Positions 32,394-46,028 of a stretch of DNA of 64,000 bases are shown here, in pieces (position 1 is the stretch's first letter; every line of letters begins with the position of its first letter). This DNA is from Osmia lignaria lignaria (taxonomy: Eukaryota > Arthropoda > Insecta > Hymenoptera > Megachilidae), in NCBI RefSeq assembly GCF_051020975.1, contig NW_027478160.1, forward strand, positions 9,260,001-9,324,000. The letters run 5' to 3'. Below the pieces are notes generated by a model. That model did not search any database, was not told the origin of the DNA, and saw only the letters and a program-made list of their open reading frames with translations. Made by a program: the position numbers and the translations under genes.

Positions 32394-34437
32394 TTGAGAT
32401 ATATCTGCAAATATCTCGGAAACGAAGCGAGCTATTGCAAAATGTTAAGAGACCTTTTTTGTAGAGAATTAGGTTTCCTACTTTTTATGTTCTATGATAT
32501 TTTTTGATCAGATGCATAGTTCTCGAGATATATCAAGATATTTAAAAGTTCCGAAGCCGCACCAACATAATAGAGATACAGAAACACCGTGGCCCCTTTC
32601 TTTGAGATAACTCTGCACTAGTGCGAGCCGCAAATGCCACTTCCAGCTTAGCTGTGCAGAAGAAGAACAACAAGAAGAAGAAATATCTCGAAATATGTCC
32701 GTCAGGCCCCTTCCCTTGAGATAAACATGCAAATATCTCGGAAACGAAGCGAGCTATGGCAAAATGTTAAGCGACCTTTTTTGTAGAGAATTAAGTTTCC
32801 TACTTTTTATGTTCTATGATATTTTTTGATCAGATGCGTAGTTCTCGAGATATATCAAGATATTTAAAAGTTCCGAAGCCGCACCAACATAATAGAGATA
32901 CAGAAACACCGTGGCCCCTTTCTTTGAGATAACTCTGCACTATTGCGAGCTGCAAATGCCACTTTCAGCTTAGCTGTACAGAAGAAGAACAACAAGAAGA
33001 AGAAATATCTCGAAATATGTCCGTCAGGCCCCTTCCCTTGAGATAAATCTGCAAATATCTCGGAAACGAAGAGAGCTATGGCAAAATGTTAAGAGACCTT
33101 TTTTGTAGAGAATTAGGTTTCCTACTTTTTATGTTCTATGATATTTTCTGATCAGATGCGTAGTTCTCGAAATATATCAAGATATTCAAAAGTTCCGAAG
33201 CCGCACCAACATAATAGAGATACAGAAACACCGTGGCCCCTTTCTTTGAGATAACTCTGCACTATTGCGAGCTGCAAATGCCACTTCCAGCTTAGCTGTG
33301 CAGTGGAAGAACAACAAGAAGAAGAAATATCTCGAAATATGTCCGTCAGGCCAGTTCCTTTGAGCTGAATCTGCAAATATCTCGGAAACGAAGCGAGCTA
33401 TGGCAAAATGTTAAGAGACGTTTTTTGTAGAGAATTAAGTTTCCTACTTTTTATGTTCTATGATATTTTTTGATCAGATGCGTAGTTCTCGAGATATATC
33501 AAGATATTTAAAAGTTCCGAAGCCGCACCAACATAATAGAGATACAGAAACACCGTGGCCCCTTTCTTTGAGATAACTCTGCACTATTGCGAGCTGCAAA
33601 TGCCACTTTCAGCTTAGCTGTACAGAAGAAGAACAACAAGAAGAAGAAATATCTCGAAATATGTCCGTCAGGCCCCTTCCCGTGAGATAAATCTGCAAAT
33701 ATCTCGGAAACGAAGAGAGCTATGGCAAAATGTTAAGAGACCTTTTTTGTAGAGAATTAGGTTTCCTACTTTTTATGTTCTATGATATTTTTTGATCAGA
33801 TGCGTAGTTCTCGAGATATATCAAGATATTTAAAAGTTCCGAAGCCGCACCAACATAATAGAGATACAGAAACACCGTGGCCCCTTTCTTTGAGATAACT
33901 CTGCACTATTGCGAGCTGCAAATGCCACTTCCAGCTTAGCTGTGCAGAAGAAGAACAACAAGAAGAAGAAATATCTCGAAATATGTCCGTCAGGCCCCTT
34001 CCCTTGAGATAAATCTGCAAATATCTCGGAAACGAAGAGAGCTATGGCAAAATGATAAGAGACCTTTTTTGTAGAGAATTAAGTTGCCTACTTTTTATGT
34101 TCTATGATATTTTTTGATCAGATGCGTAGTTCTCGAGATATATCAAGATATTTAAAAGTTCCGAAGCCGCACCAACATAATAGAGATACAGAAACACCGT
34201 GGCCCCTTTCTTTGAGATAACTATGCACTATTGCGAGCTGCAAATGCCACTTCCAGCTTAGCTGTGCAGAAGAAGAACAACAAGAAGAAGAAATATCACG
34301 AAATATGTCCGTTAGGCCCCTTCCCTTGAGATAAATCTGCAAATATCTCGGAAACGAAGCGAGCTATGGCAAAATGATAAGAGACCTTTTTTGTAGCGAA
34401 TTAAGTTTCCTACTTTTTATGTTCTATGATATTTTTT

Positions 34438-35725
34438 GATCAGATGCGTAGTTCTCGAGATATATCAAGATATTTAAAAGTTCCGAAGCCGCACCAACAT
34501 AATAGAGATACAGAAACACCGTGGCCCCTTTCTTTCAGATAGCTATGCACTATTGCGAGCTGCAAATGCCACTTCCAGCTTAGCTGTGCAGAAGAAGAAC
34601 AACAAGAAGAAGAAATATCTGGAAATATGTCCGTCAGGCCCCTTACCTTGAGATAAATCTGCAAATATCTCGGAAACGAAGCGAGCTATGGCAAAATGTT
34701 AAGAGACCTTTTTTGTAGAGAATTAAGTTTCCTACTTTTTATCTTCTATGATATTTTCTGATCAGATGCGTAGTTCTCGAGATATATCAAGATATTTAAA
34801 AGTTCCGAAGCCGCACCAACATAATAGAGATACAGAAACACCGTGGCCCCTTTTTTTGAGATAACTCTGCACTATTGCGAGCTGCAAATGCCACTTTCAG
34901 CTTAGCTGTGCAGAAGAAGAACAACAAGAAGAAGAAATATCTCGAAATATGTCCGTCAGGCCCCTTCCCTTGAGATAAATCTGCAAATATCTCGGAAACG
35001 AAGCGAGCTATGGCAAAATGTTAAGAGATCTTTTTTGTAGAGAATTAAGTTTCCTACTTTTTATGTTCTATGATATTTTTTGATCAGATGCGTAGTTCTC
35101 GAGATATATCAAGATATTCAAAAGTTCCGAAGCCGCACCAACATAATAGAGATACAGAAACACCGTGGCCCCTTTCTTTGAGATAACTCTGCACTATTGC
35201 GAGCTGCAAATGCCACTTCCAGCTTAGCTGTGCAGTGGAAGAACAACAAGAAGAAGAAATATCTCGAAATATGTCCGTCAGGCCAGTTCCTTTGAGCTGA
35301 ATCTGCAAATATCTCGGAAACGAAGCGAGCTATGGCAAAATGTTAAGAGACGTTTTTTGTAGAGAATTATGTTTCCTACAATTTATGTTCTATGATATTT
35401 TTTGATCAGAAGCGTAGTTCACGAGATATATCAAGATATTTAAAAGTTGCGAAGCCGCACCAACATAATAGGGATACAGAAACACCGTGGCCCCGTTCTT
35501 TGAGATAACTCTGCACTAGTGCGAGCCGCAAATGCCACTTCCAGCTTAGCTGTGCAGAAGAAGAACAACAAGAAGAAGAAATATCTCGAAATATGTCCGT
35601 CAGGCCAGTTCCTTTGAGCTGAATCTGCAAATATCTAGGAAACGAAGCGAGCTATGGCAAAATGTTAAGAGACGTTTTTTGTAGAGAATTAAGTTTCCTA
35701 CTTTTTATGTTCTATGATATTTTTT
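34438..35725. repeat. Domain 4 4-mer HOR, copy 1 (1288 bp)
   Basis: Four monomers with the marks TTTCAGATAGCTATG and ATCTGGAAATATG; CCTTTTTTTGAG with CACTTTCAGC; ATTCAAAAG with CAGTGGAAG; and AAGTTGCGAAG with ATCTAGGAAACG. The next 1288 bp repeat this closely, and I saw no clear difference by eye. Confidence 0.88.
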
Positions 35726-37013
35726 GATCAGATGCGTAGTTCTCGAGATATATCAAGATATTTAAAAGTTCCGAAGCCGCACCAACATAATAGAGATACA
35801 GAAACACCGTGGCCCCTTTCTTTCAGATAGCTATGCACTATTGCGAGCTGCAAATGCCACTTCCAGCTTAGCTGTGCAGAAGAAGAACAACAAGAAGAAG
35901 AAATATCTGGAAATATGTCCGTCAGGCCCCTTACCTTGAGATAAATCTGCAAATATCTCGGAAACGAAGCGAGCTATGGCAAAATGTTAAGAGACCTTTT
36001 TTGTAGAGAATTAAGTTTCCTACTTTTTATCTTCTATGATATTTTCTGATCAGATGCGTAGTTCTCGAGATATATCAAGATATTTAAAAGTTCCGAAGCC
36101 GCACCAACATAATAGAGATACAGAAACACCGTGGCCCCTTTTTTTGAGATAACTCTGCACTATTGCGAGCTGCAAATGCCACTTTCAGCTTAGCTGTGCA
36201 GAAGAAGAACAACAAGAAGAAGAAATATCTCGAAATATGTCCGTCAGGCCCCTTCCCTTGAGATAAATCTGCAAATATCTCGGAAACGAAGCGAGCTATG
36301 GCAAAATGTTAAGAGATCTTTTTTGTAGAGAATTAAGTTTCCTACTTTTTATGTTCTATGATATTTTTTGATCAGATGCGTAGTTCTCGAGATATATCAA
36401 GATATTCAAAAGTTCCGAAGCCGCACCAACATAATAGAGATACAGAAACACCGTGGCCCCTTTCTTTGAGATAACTCTGCACTATTGCGAGCTGCAAATG
36501 CCACTTCCAGCTTAGCTGTGCAGTGGAAGAACAACAAGAAGAAGAAATATCTCGAAATATGTCCGTCAGGCCAGTTCCTTTGAGCTGAATCTGCAAATAT
36601 CTCGGAAACGAAGCGAGCTATGGCAAAATGTTAAGAGACGTTTTTTGTAGAGAATTATGTTTCCTACAATTTATGTTCTATGATATTTTTTGATCAGAAG
36701 CGTAGTTCACGAGATATATCAAGATATTTAAAAGTTGCGAAGCCGCACCAACATAATAGGGATACAGAAACACCGTGGCCCCGTTCTTTGAGATAACTCT
36801 GCACTAGTGCGAGCCGCAAATGCCACTTCCAGCTTAGCTGTGCAGAAGAAGAACAACAAGAAGAAGAAATATCTCGAAATATGTCCGTCAGGCCAGTTCC
36901 TTTGAGCTGAATCTGCAAATATCTAGGAAACGAAGCGAGCTATGGCAAAATGTTAAGAGACGTTTTTTGTAGAGAATTAAGTTTCCTACTTTTTATGTTC
37001 TATGATATTTTTT
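35726..37013. repeat. Domain 4 4-mer HOR, copy 2 (1288 bp)
   Basis: Tandem partner of the preceding unit with the same four sets of marks, including the otherwise rare ATCTAGGAAACG. It is a very recent duplication, or alternatively an assembly duplication. Confidence 0.88.
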
Positions 37014-37335
37014 GATCAGATGCGTAGTTCTCGAGATATATCAAGATATTTAAAAGTTCCGAAGCCGCACCAACATAATAGAGATACAGAAACACCGTGG
37101 CCCCTTTTTTTGAGATAACTCTGCACTATTGCGAGCTGGAAATGCCACTTTCAGCTTAGCTGTGCAGAAGAAGAACAACAAGAAGAAGAAATATCTCGAA
37201 ATATGTCCGTCAGGCCCCTTCCCTTGAGATAAATCTGCAAATATCTCGGAAACGAAGCGAGCTATGGCAAAATGTTAAGAGACCTTTTTTGTAGAGAATT
37301 ATGTTTCCTACAATTTATGTTCTATGATATTTTTT

Positions 37336-38945
37336 GATCAGAAGCGTAGTTTTCGAGATATATCGAGATATTTAAAAGTTCCGAAGCCGCACCAACATAA
37401 TAGAGATACAGAAACACCGTGGCCCCTTTCTTTGGGATAACTCTGCACTAGTGCGAGCCGCAAATGCCACTTCCAGCTTAGCTGTGCAGAAGAAGAACAA
37501 CAAGAAGAAGAAATATCTCGAAATATGTCCGTCAGGCCCCTTCCCTTGAGATAAATCTGCAAATATCTCGGAAACGAAGCGAGCTATGGCAAAATGTTAA
37601 GAGATCTTTTTTGTAGAGAATTAAGTTTCCTACTTTTTATGTTCTATGATATTTTTTGATCAGATGCGTAGTTCTCGAGATATATCAAGATATTCAAAAG
37701 TTCCGAAGCCGCACCAACATAATAGAGATACAGAAACACCGTGGCCCCTTTCTTTGAGATAACTCTGCACTATTGCGAGCTGCAAATGCCACTTCCAGCT
37801 TAGCTGTGCAGTGGAAGAACAACAAGAAGAAGAAATATCTCGAAATATGTCCGTCAGGCCAGTTCCTTTGAGCTGAATCTGCAAATATCTCGGAAACGAA
37901 GCGAGCTATGGCAAAATGTTAAGAGACGTTTTTTGTAGAGAATTATGTTTCCTACAATTTATGTTCTATGATATTTTTTGATCAGAAGCGTAGTTCACGA
38001 GATATATCAAGATATTTAAAAGTTGCGAAGCCGCACCAACATAATAGGGATACAGAAACACCGTGGCCCCGTTCTTTGAGATAACTCTGCACTAGTGCGA
38101 GCCGCAAATGCCACTTCCAGCTTAGCTGTGCAGAAGAAGAACAACAAGAAGAAGAAATATCTCGAAATATGTCCGTCAGGCCAGTTCCTTTGAGCTGAAT
38201 CTGCAAATATCTCGGAAACGAAGCGAGCTATGGCAAAATGTTAAGAGACGTTTTTTGTAGAGAATTAAGTTTCCTACTTTTTATGTTCTATGATATTTTT
38301 TGATCAGATGCGTAGTTCTCGAGATATATCAAGATATTTAAAAGTTCCGAAGCCGCACCAACATAATAGAGATACAGAAACACCGTGGCCCCTTTCTTTG
38401 AGATAACTCTGCACTATTGCGAGCTGCAAATGCCACTTTCAGCTTAGCTGTACAGAAGAAGAACAACAAGAAGAAGAAATATCTCGAAATATGTCCGTCA
38501 GGCCCCTTCCCTTGAGATAAATCTGCAAATATCTCGGAAACGAAGAGAGCTATGGCAAAATGTTGAGAGACCTTTTTTGTAGAGAATTAGGTTTCCTACT
38601 TTTTATGTTCTATGATATTTTTTGATCAGATGCGTAGTTCTCGAGATATATCAAGATATTTAAAAGTTCCGAAGCCGCACCAACATAATAGAGATACAGA
38701 AACACCGTGGCCCCTTTCTTTGAGATAACTCTGCACTATTGCGAGCTGCAAATGCCACTTCCAGCTTAGCTGTGCAGTGGAAGAACAACAAGAAGAAGAA
38801 ATATCTCGAAATATGTCCGTCAGGCCAGTTCCTTTGAGCTGAATCTGCAAATATCTCGGAAACGAAGCGAGCTATGGCAAAATGTTAAGAGACGTTTTTT
38901 GTAGAGAATTAAGTTTCCTACTTTTTATGTTCTATGATATTTTTT
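37336..38945. repeat. Domain 4 five-monomer block, copy 1 (1610 bp)
   Basis: Five monomers that recur at 39590-41199, offset 2254 bp. The marks are TTTGGGATAAC with TAGTGCG, ATTCAAAAG with CAGTGGAAG, AAGTTGCGAAG, CACTTTCAGC with GTACAG and GTTGAGAGACC, then CAGTGGAAG with TTTAAAAG. The third monomer has GTTCACGAG here and GTTCTCGAG in the second copy. Confidence 0.85.
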
Positions 38946-39589
38946 GATCAGATGCGTAGTTCTCGAGATATATCAAGATATTTAAAAGTTCCGAAGCCGC
39001 ACCAACATAATAGAGATACAGAAACACCGTGGCCCCTTTCTTTGAGATAACTCTGCACTATTGCGAGCTGCAAATGCCACTTTCAGCTTAGCTGTACAGA
39101 AGAAGAACAACAAAAAGAAGAAATATCTCGAAATATGTCCGTCAGGCCCCTTCCCTTGAGATAAATCTGCAAATATCTCGGAAACGAAGAGAGCTATGGC
39201 AAAATGTTGAGAGACCTTTTTTGTAGAGAATTAGGTTTCCTACTTTTTATGTTCTATGATATTTTTTGATCAGATGCGTAGTTCTCGAGATATATCAAGA
39301 TATTTAAAAGTTCCGAAGCCGCACCAACATAATAGAGATACAGAAACACCGTGGCCCCTTTCTTTGAGATAACTCTGCACTATTGCGAGCTGCAAATGCC
39401 ACTTTCAGCTGAGCTGTGCAGAAGAAGAACAACAAGAAGAAGAAATATCTCGAAATATGTCCGTCAGGCCCCTTCCCTTGAGATAAATCTGCAAATATCT
39501 CGGAAACGAAGCGAGCTATGGCAAAATGTTAAGAGACCTTTTTTGTAGAGAATTATGTTTCCTACAATTTATGTTCTATGATATTTTTT

Positions 39590-41199
39590 GATCAGAAGCG
39601 TAGTTTTCGAGATATATCGAGATATTTAAAAGTTCCGAAGCCGCACCAACATAATAGAGATACAGAAACACCGTGGCCCCTTTCTTTGGGATAACTCTGC
39701 ACTAGTGCGAGCCGCAAATGCCACTTCCAGCTTAGCTGTGCAGAAGAAGAACAACAAGAAGAAGAAATATCTCGAAATATGTCCGTCAGGCCCCTTCCCT
39801 TGAGATAAATCTGCAAATATCTCGGAAACGAAGCGAGCTATGGCAAAATGTTAAGAGATCTTTTTTGTAGAGAATTAAGTTTCCTACTTTTTATGTTCTA
39901 TGATATTTTTTGATCAGATGCGTAGTTCTCGAGATATATCAAGATATTCAAAAGTTCCGAAGCCGCACCAACATAATAGAGATACAGAAACACCGTGGCC
40001 CCTTTCTTTGAGATAACTCTGCACTATTGCGAGCTGCAAATGCCACTTCCAGCTTAGCTGTGCAGTGGAAGAACAACAAGAAGAAGAAATATCTCGAAAT
40101 ATGTCCGTCAGGCCAGTTCCTTTGAGCTGAATCTGCAAATATCTCGGAAACGAAGCGAGCTATGGCAAAATGTTAAGAGACGTTTTTTGTAGAGAATTAT
40201 GTTTCCTACAATTTATGTTCTATGATATTTTTTGATCAGAAGCGTAGTTCTCGAGATATATCAAGATATTTAAAAGTTGCGAAGCCGCACCAACATAATA
40301 GGGATACAGAAACACCGTGGCCCCGTTCTTTGAGATAACTCTGCACTAGTGCGAGCCGCAAATGCCACTTCCAGCTTAGCTGTGCAGAAGAAGAACAACA
40401 AGAAGAAGAAATATCTCGAAATATGTCCGTCAGGCCAGTTCCTTTGAGCTGAATCTGCAAATATCTCGGAAACGAAGCGAGCTATGGCAAAATGTTAAGA
40501 GACGTTTTTTGTAGAGAATTAAGTTTCCTACTTTTTATGTTCTATGATATTTTTTGATCAGATGCGTAGTTCTCGAGATATATCAAGATATTTAAAAGTT
40601 CCGAAGCCGCACCAACATAATAGAGATACAGAAACACCGTGGCCCCTTTCTTTGAGATAACTCTGCACTATTGCGAGCTGCAAATGCCACTTTCAGCTTA
40701 GCTGTACAGAAGAAGAACAACAAGAAGAAGAAATATCTCGAAATATGTCCGTCAGGCCCCTTCCCTTGAGATAAATCTGCAAATATCTCGGAAACGAAGA
40801 GAGCTATGGCAAAATGTTGAGAGACCTTTTTTGTAGAGAATTAGGTTTCCTACTTTTTATGTTCTATGATATTTTTTGATCAGATGCGTAGTTCTCGAGA
40901 TATATCAAGATATTTAAAAGTTCCGAAGCCGCACCAACATAATAGAGATACAGAAACACCGTGGCCCCTTTCTTTGAGATAACTCTGCACTATTGCGAGC
41001 TGCAAATGCCACTTCCAGCTTAGCTGTGCAGTGGAAGAACAACAAGAAGAAGAAATATCTCGAAATACGTCCGTCAGGCCAGTTCCTTTGAGCTGAATCT
41101 GCAAATATCTCGGAAACGAAGCGAGCTATGGCAAAATGTTAAGAGACGTTTTTTGTAGAGAATTAAGTTTCCTACTTTTTATGTTCTATGATATTTTTT
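39590..41199. repeat. Domain 4 five-monomer block, copy 2 (1610 bp)
   Basis: Partner of 37336-38945. Copies 6 and 7 of the 2254-bp period (38946-39589 and 41200-41843) do not match each other, so either the exchange covered five monomers or two were replaced later. The fifth monomer has AAATACGTCC instead of AAATATGTCC. Confidence 0.85.
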
Positions 41200-44096
41200 G
41201 ATCAGATGCGTAGTTCTCGAGATATATCAAGATATTTAAAAGTTCCGAAGCCGCACCAACATAATAGAGATACAGAAACACCGTGGCCCCTTTCTTTGAG
41301 ATAACTCTGCACTATTGCGAGCTGCAAATGCCACTTCCAGCTTAGCTGTGCAGAGGAAAAACAACAAGAAGAAGAAATATCTCGAAATATGTCCGTCAGG
41401 CCAGTTCCTTTGAGCTGAATCTGCAAATATCTCGGAAACGAAGCGAGCTATGGCAAAATGTTAAGAGACGTTTTTTGTAGAGAATTATGTTTCCTACAAT
41501 TTATGTTCTATGATATTTTTTGATCAGAAGCGTAGTTTTCGAGATATATCAAGATATTTAAAAGTTCCGAAGCCGCACCAACATAATAGAGATACAGAAA
41601 CACCGTGGCCCCTTTCTTTGAGATAGCTATGCACTATTGCGAGCTGCAAATGCCACTTCCAGCTTAGCTGTGCAGAAGAAGAACAACAAGAAGAAGAAAT
41701 ATCTCGAAATATGTCCGTCAGGCCCCTTACCTTGAGATAAATCTGCAAATATCTCGGAAACGAAGCGAGCTATGGCAAAATGTTAAGAGACCTTTTTTGT
41801 AGAGAATTAAGTTTCCTACTTTTTATCTTCTATGATATTTTCTGATCAGATGCGTAGTTCTCGAGATATATCAAGATATTTAAAAGTTCCGAAGCCGCAC
41901 CAACATAATAGAGATACAGAAACACCGTGGCCCCTCTCTTTGAGATAACTCTGCACAATTGCGAGCTGCAAATGCCACTTCCAGCTTAGCTGTGCAGAAG
42001 AGGAACAACAAGAAGAAGAAATATCTCGAAATATGTCCGTCAGGCCCCTTCCCTTGAGATAAATCTGCAAATATCTCGGAAACGAAGCGAGCTATGGCAA
42101 AATGTTAAGAGACCTTTTTTGTAGAGAATTAAGTTGCCTACTTTTTATGTTCTATGACATTTTTTGATCAGATGCGTAGTTCTCGAGATATATCAAGATA
42201 TTTAAAAGTTCCGAAGCCGCACCAACATAATAGAGATACAGAAACACCGTGGCCCCTTTCTTTGAGATAGCTATGCACTATTGCGAGCTGCAAATGCCAC
42301 TTCCAGCTTAGCTGTGCAGAAGAAGAACAACAAGAAGAAGAAATATCTCGAAATATGTCCGTCAGGCCAGTTCCTTTGAGCTGAATCTGCAAATATCTCG
42401 GAAACGAAGCGAGCTATGGCAAAATGTTAAGAGACCTTTTTTGTAGAGAATTAAGTTTCCTACTTTTTATCTTCTATGATATTTTCTGATCAGATGCGTA
42501 GTTCTCGAGATATATCAAGATATTTAAAAGTTCCGAAGCCGCACCAACATAATAGAGATACAGAAACACCGTGGCCCCTCTCTTTGAGATAACTCTGCAC
42601 AATTGCGAGCTGCAAATGCCACTTCCAGCTTAGCTGTGCAGAAGAGGAACAACAAGAAGAAGAAATATCTCGAAATATGTCCGTCAGGCCAGTTCCTTTG
42701 AGCTGAATCTGCAAATATCTCGGAAACGAAGCGAGCTATGGCAAAATGTTAAGAGACGTTTTTTGTAGAGAATTATGTTTCCTACAATTTATCTTCTATG
42801 ATATTTTTTGATCAGAAGCGTAGTTTTCGAGATATATCGAGATATTTAAAAGTTCCGAAGCCGCACCAACATAATAGAGATACAGAAACACCGTGGCCCC
42901 TTTCTTTGAGATAACTCTGCACTAGTGCGAGCCGCAAATGCCACTTCCAGCTTATCTGTGCAGAAGAAGAACAACAAGAAGAAGAAATATCTCGAAATAT
43001 GTCCGTCAGGCCCCTTCCCTTGAGATAAATATGCAAATATCTCGGAAACGAAGCGAGCTATGGCAAAATGTTAAGAGACCTTTTTTGTAGCGAATTAAGT
43101 TTCCTACTTTTTATGTTCTATGATATTTTTTGATCAGATGCGTAGTTCTCGAGATATATCAAGATATTTAAAAGTTCCGAAGCCGCACCAACATAATAGA
43201 GATACAGAAACACCGTGGCCCCTTTCTTTGAGATAGCTATGCACTATTGCGAGCTGCAAATGCCACTTCCAGCTTAGCTGTGCAGAAGAAGAACAACAAG
43301 AAGAAGAAATATCTCGAAATATGTCCGTCAGGCCCCTTACCTTGAGATAAATCTGCAAATATCTCGGAAACGAAGCGAGCTATGGCAAAATGTTAAGAGA
43401 TCTTTTTTGTAGAGAATTAAGTTTCCTACTTTTTATGTTCTATGATATTTTTTGATCAGATGCGTAGTTCTCGAGATATATCAAGATATTCAAAAGTTCC
43501 GAAGCCGCACCAACATAATAGAGATACAGAAACACCGTGGCCCCTTTCTTTGAGATAACTCTGCACTATTGCGAGCTGCAAATGCCACTTCCAGCTTAGC
43601 TGTGCAGTGGAAGAACAACAAGAAGAAGAAATATCTCGAAATATGTCCGTCAGGCCAGTTCCTTTGAGCTGAATCTGCAAATATCTCGGAAACGAAGCGA
43701 GCTATGGCAAAATGTTAAGAGACGTTTTTTGTAGAGAATTAAGTTTCCTACTTTTTATGTTCTATGATATTTTTTGATCAGATGCGTAGTTCTCGAGATA
43801 TATCAAGATATTTAAAAGTTCCGAAGCCGCACCAACATAATAGAGATACAGAAACACCGTGGCCCCTTTCTTTGAGATAACTCTGCACTATTGCGAGCTG
43901 CAAATGCCACTTCCAGCTTAGCTGTGCAGAGGAAAAACAACAAGAAGAAGAAATATCTCGAAATATGTCCGTCAGGCCCCTCCCTTGAGATAAATCTGCA
44001 AATATCTCGGAAACGAAGCGAGCTATTGCAAAATGTTAAGAGACCTTTTTTGTAGAGAATTGAGTTTCCTACTTTTTATGTTCTATGAAATTTTTT

Positions 44097-45062
44097 GATC
44101 AGAGGCGTAGTTCTCGAGATATATCAAGATATTTAAAAGTTAAGAAGCCGCACCAACATAATAGAGATACAGAAACACCGTGGCCCCTTTCTTTGAGATA
44201 ACTCTGCACTATTGCGAGCTGCAAATGCCACTTCCAGCTTAGCTGTGCAGAAGAAGAACAACAAGAAGAAGAAATATCACGAAATATGTCCGTTAGGCCC
44301 CTTCCCTTGAGATAAATCTGCAAATATCTCGGAAACGAAGCGAGCTATGGCAAAATGTTAAGACACCTTTTTTGTAGCGAATTAAGTTTCCTACTTTTTA
44401 TGTTCTATGATATTTTTTGATCAGATGCGTAGTTCTCGAGATATATCAAGATATTTAAAAGTTCCGAAGCCGCACCAACATAATAGAGATACAGAAACAC
44501 CGTGGCCCCTTTCTTTGAGATAGCTATGCACTATTGCGAGCTGCAAATGCCACTTCCAGCTTAGCTGTGCAGAAGAAGAACAACAAGAAGAAGAAATATC
44601 TCGAAATATGTCCGTCAGGCCCCTTACCTTGAGATAAATCTGCAAATATCTCGGAAACGAAGCGAGCTATGGCAAAATGTTAAGAGACCTTTTTTGTAGA
44701 GAATTAAGTTTCCTACTTTTTATCTTCTATGATATTTTCTGATCAGATGCGTAGTTCTCGAGATATATCAAGATATTTAAAAGTTCCGAAGCCGCACCAA
44801 CATAATAGAGATACAGAAACACCGTGGCCCCTCTCTTTGAGATAACTCTGCACAATTGCGAGCTGCAAATGCCACTTCCAGCTTAGCTGTGCAGAAGAGG
44901 AACAACAAGAAGAAGAAATATCTCGAAATATGTCCGTCAGGCCCCTTCCCTTGAGATAAATCTGCAAATATCTCGGAAACGAAGCGAGCTATGGCAAAAT
45001 GTTAAGAGACCTTTTTTGTAGAGAATTAAGTTGCCTACTTTTTATGTTCTATGATATTTTTT
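44097..45062. repeat. Domain 4 3-mer HOR, copy 1 (966 bp)
   Basis: Three monomers: AATATCACGAAATATG with CCGTTAGG, then GATAGCTATGCAC with CCCCTTACC, then CCCCTCTC with CACAATTGCG and GAAGAGGAAC. The chain repeats at 45063-46028. The first monomer has AAGTTAAGAAGCC here and AAGTTCCGAAGCC in the second unit. Confidence 0.82.
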
Positions 45063-46028
45063 GATCAGATGCGTAGTTCTCGAGATATATCAAGATATTT
45101 AAAAGTTCCGAAGCCGCACCAACATAATAGAGATACAGAAACACCGTGGCCCCTTTCTTTGAGATAACTCTGCACTATTGCGAGCTGCAAATGCCACTTC
45201 CAGCTTAGCTGTGCAGAAGAAGAACAACAAGAAGAAGAAATATCACGAAATATGTCCGTTAGGCCCCTTCCCTTGAGATAAATCTGCAAATATCTCGGAA
45301 ACGAAGCGAGCTATGGCAAAATGTTAAGAGACCTTTTTTGTAGCGAATTAAGTTTCCTACTTTTTATGTTCTATGATATTTTTTGATCAGATGCGTAGTT
45401 CTCGAGATATATCAAGATATTTAAAAGTTCCGAAGCCGCACCAACATAATAGAGATACAGAAACACCGTGGCCCCTTTCTTTGAGATAGCTATGCACTAT
45501 TGCGAGCTGCAAATGCCACTTCCAGCTTAGCTGTGCAGAAGAAGAACAACAAGAAGAAGAAATATCTCGAAATATGTCCGTCAGGCCCCTTACCTTGAGA
45601 TAAATCTGCAAATATCTCGGAAACGAAGCGAGCTATGGCAAAATGTTAAGAGACCTTTTTTGTAGAGAATTAAGTTTCCTACTTTTTATCTTCTATGATA
45701 TTTTCTGATCAGATGCGTAGTTCTCGAGATATATCAAGATATTTAAAAGTTCCGAAGCCGCACCAACATAATAGAGATACAGAAACACCGTGGCCCCTCT
45801 CTTTGAGATAACTCTGCACAATTGCGAGCTGCAAATGCCACTTCCAGCTTAGCTGTGCAGAAGAGGAACAACAAGAAGAAGAAATATCTCGAAATATGTC
45901 CGTCAGGCCAGTTCCTTTGAGCTGAATCTGCAAATATCTCGGAAACGAAGCGAGCTATGGCAAAATGTTAAGAGACGTTTTTTGTAGAGAATTATGTTTC
46001 CTACAATTTATGTTCTATGATATTTTTT
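45063..46028. repeat. Domain 4 3-mer HOR, copy 2 (966 bp)
   Basis: Partner of 44097-45062 with the same three types in order. The last monomer ends in GGCCAGTTCCTTTGAGCTG, where the first unit has the common GGCCCCTTCCCTTGAG. The next AAGTTAAGAAGCC copy is at 46351. Confidence 0.82.
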
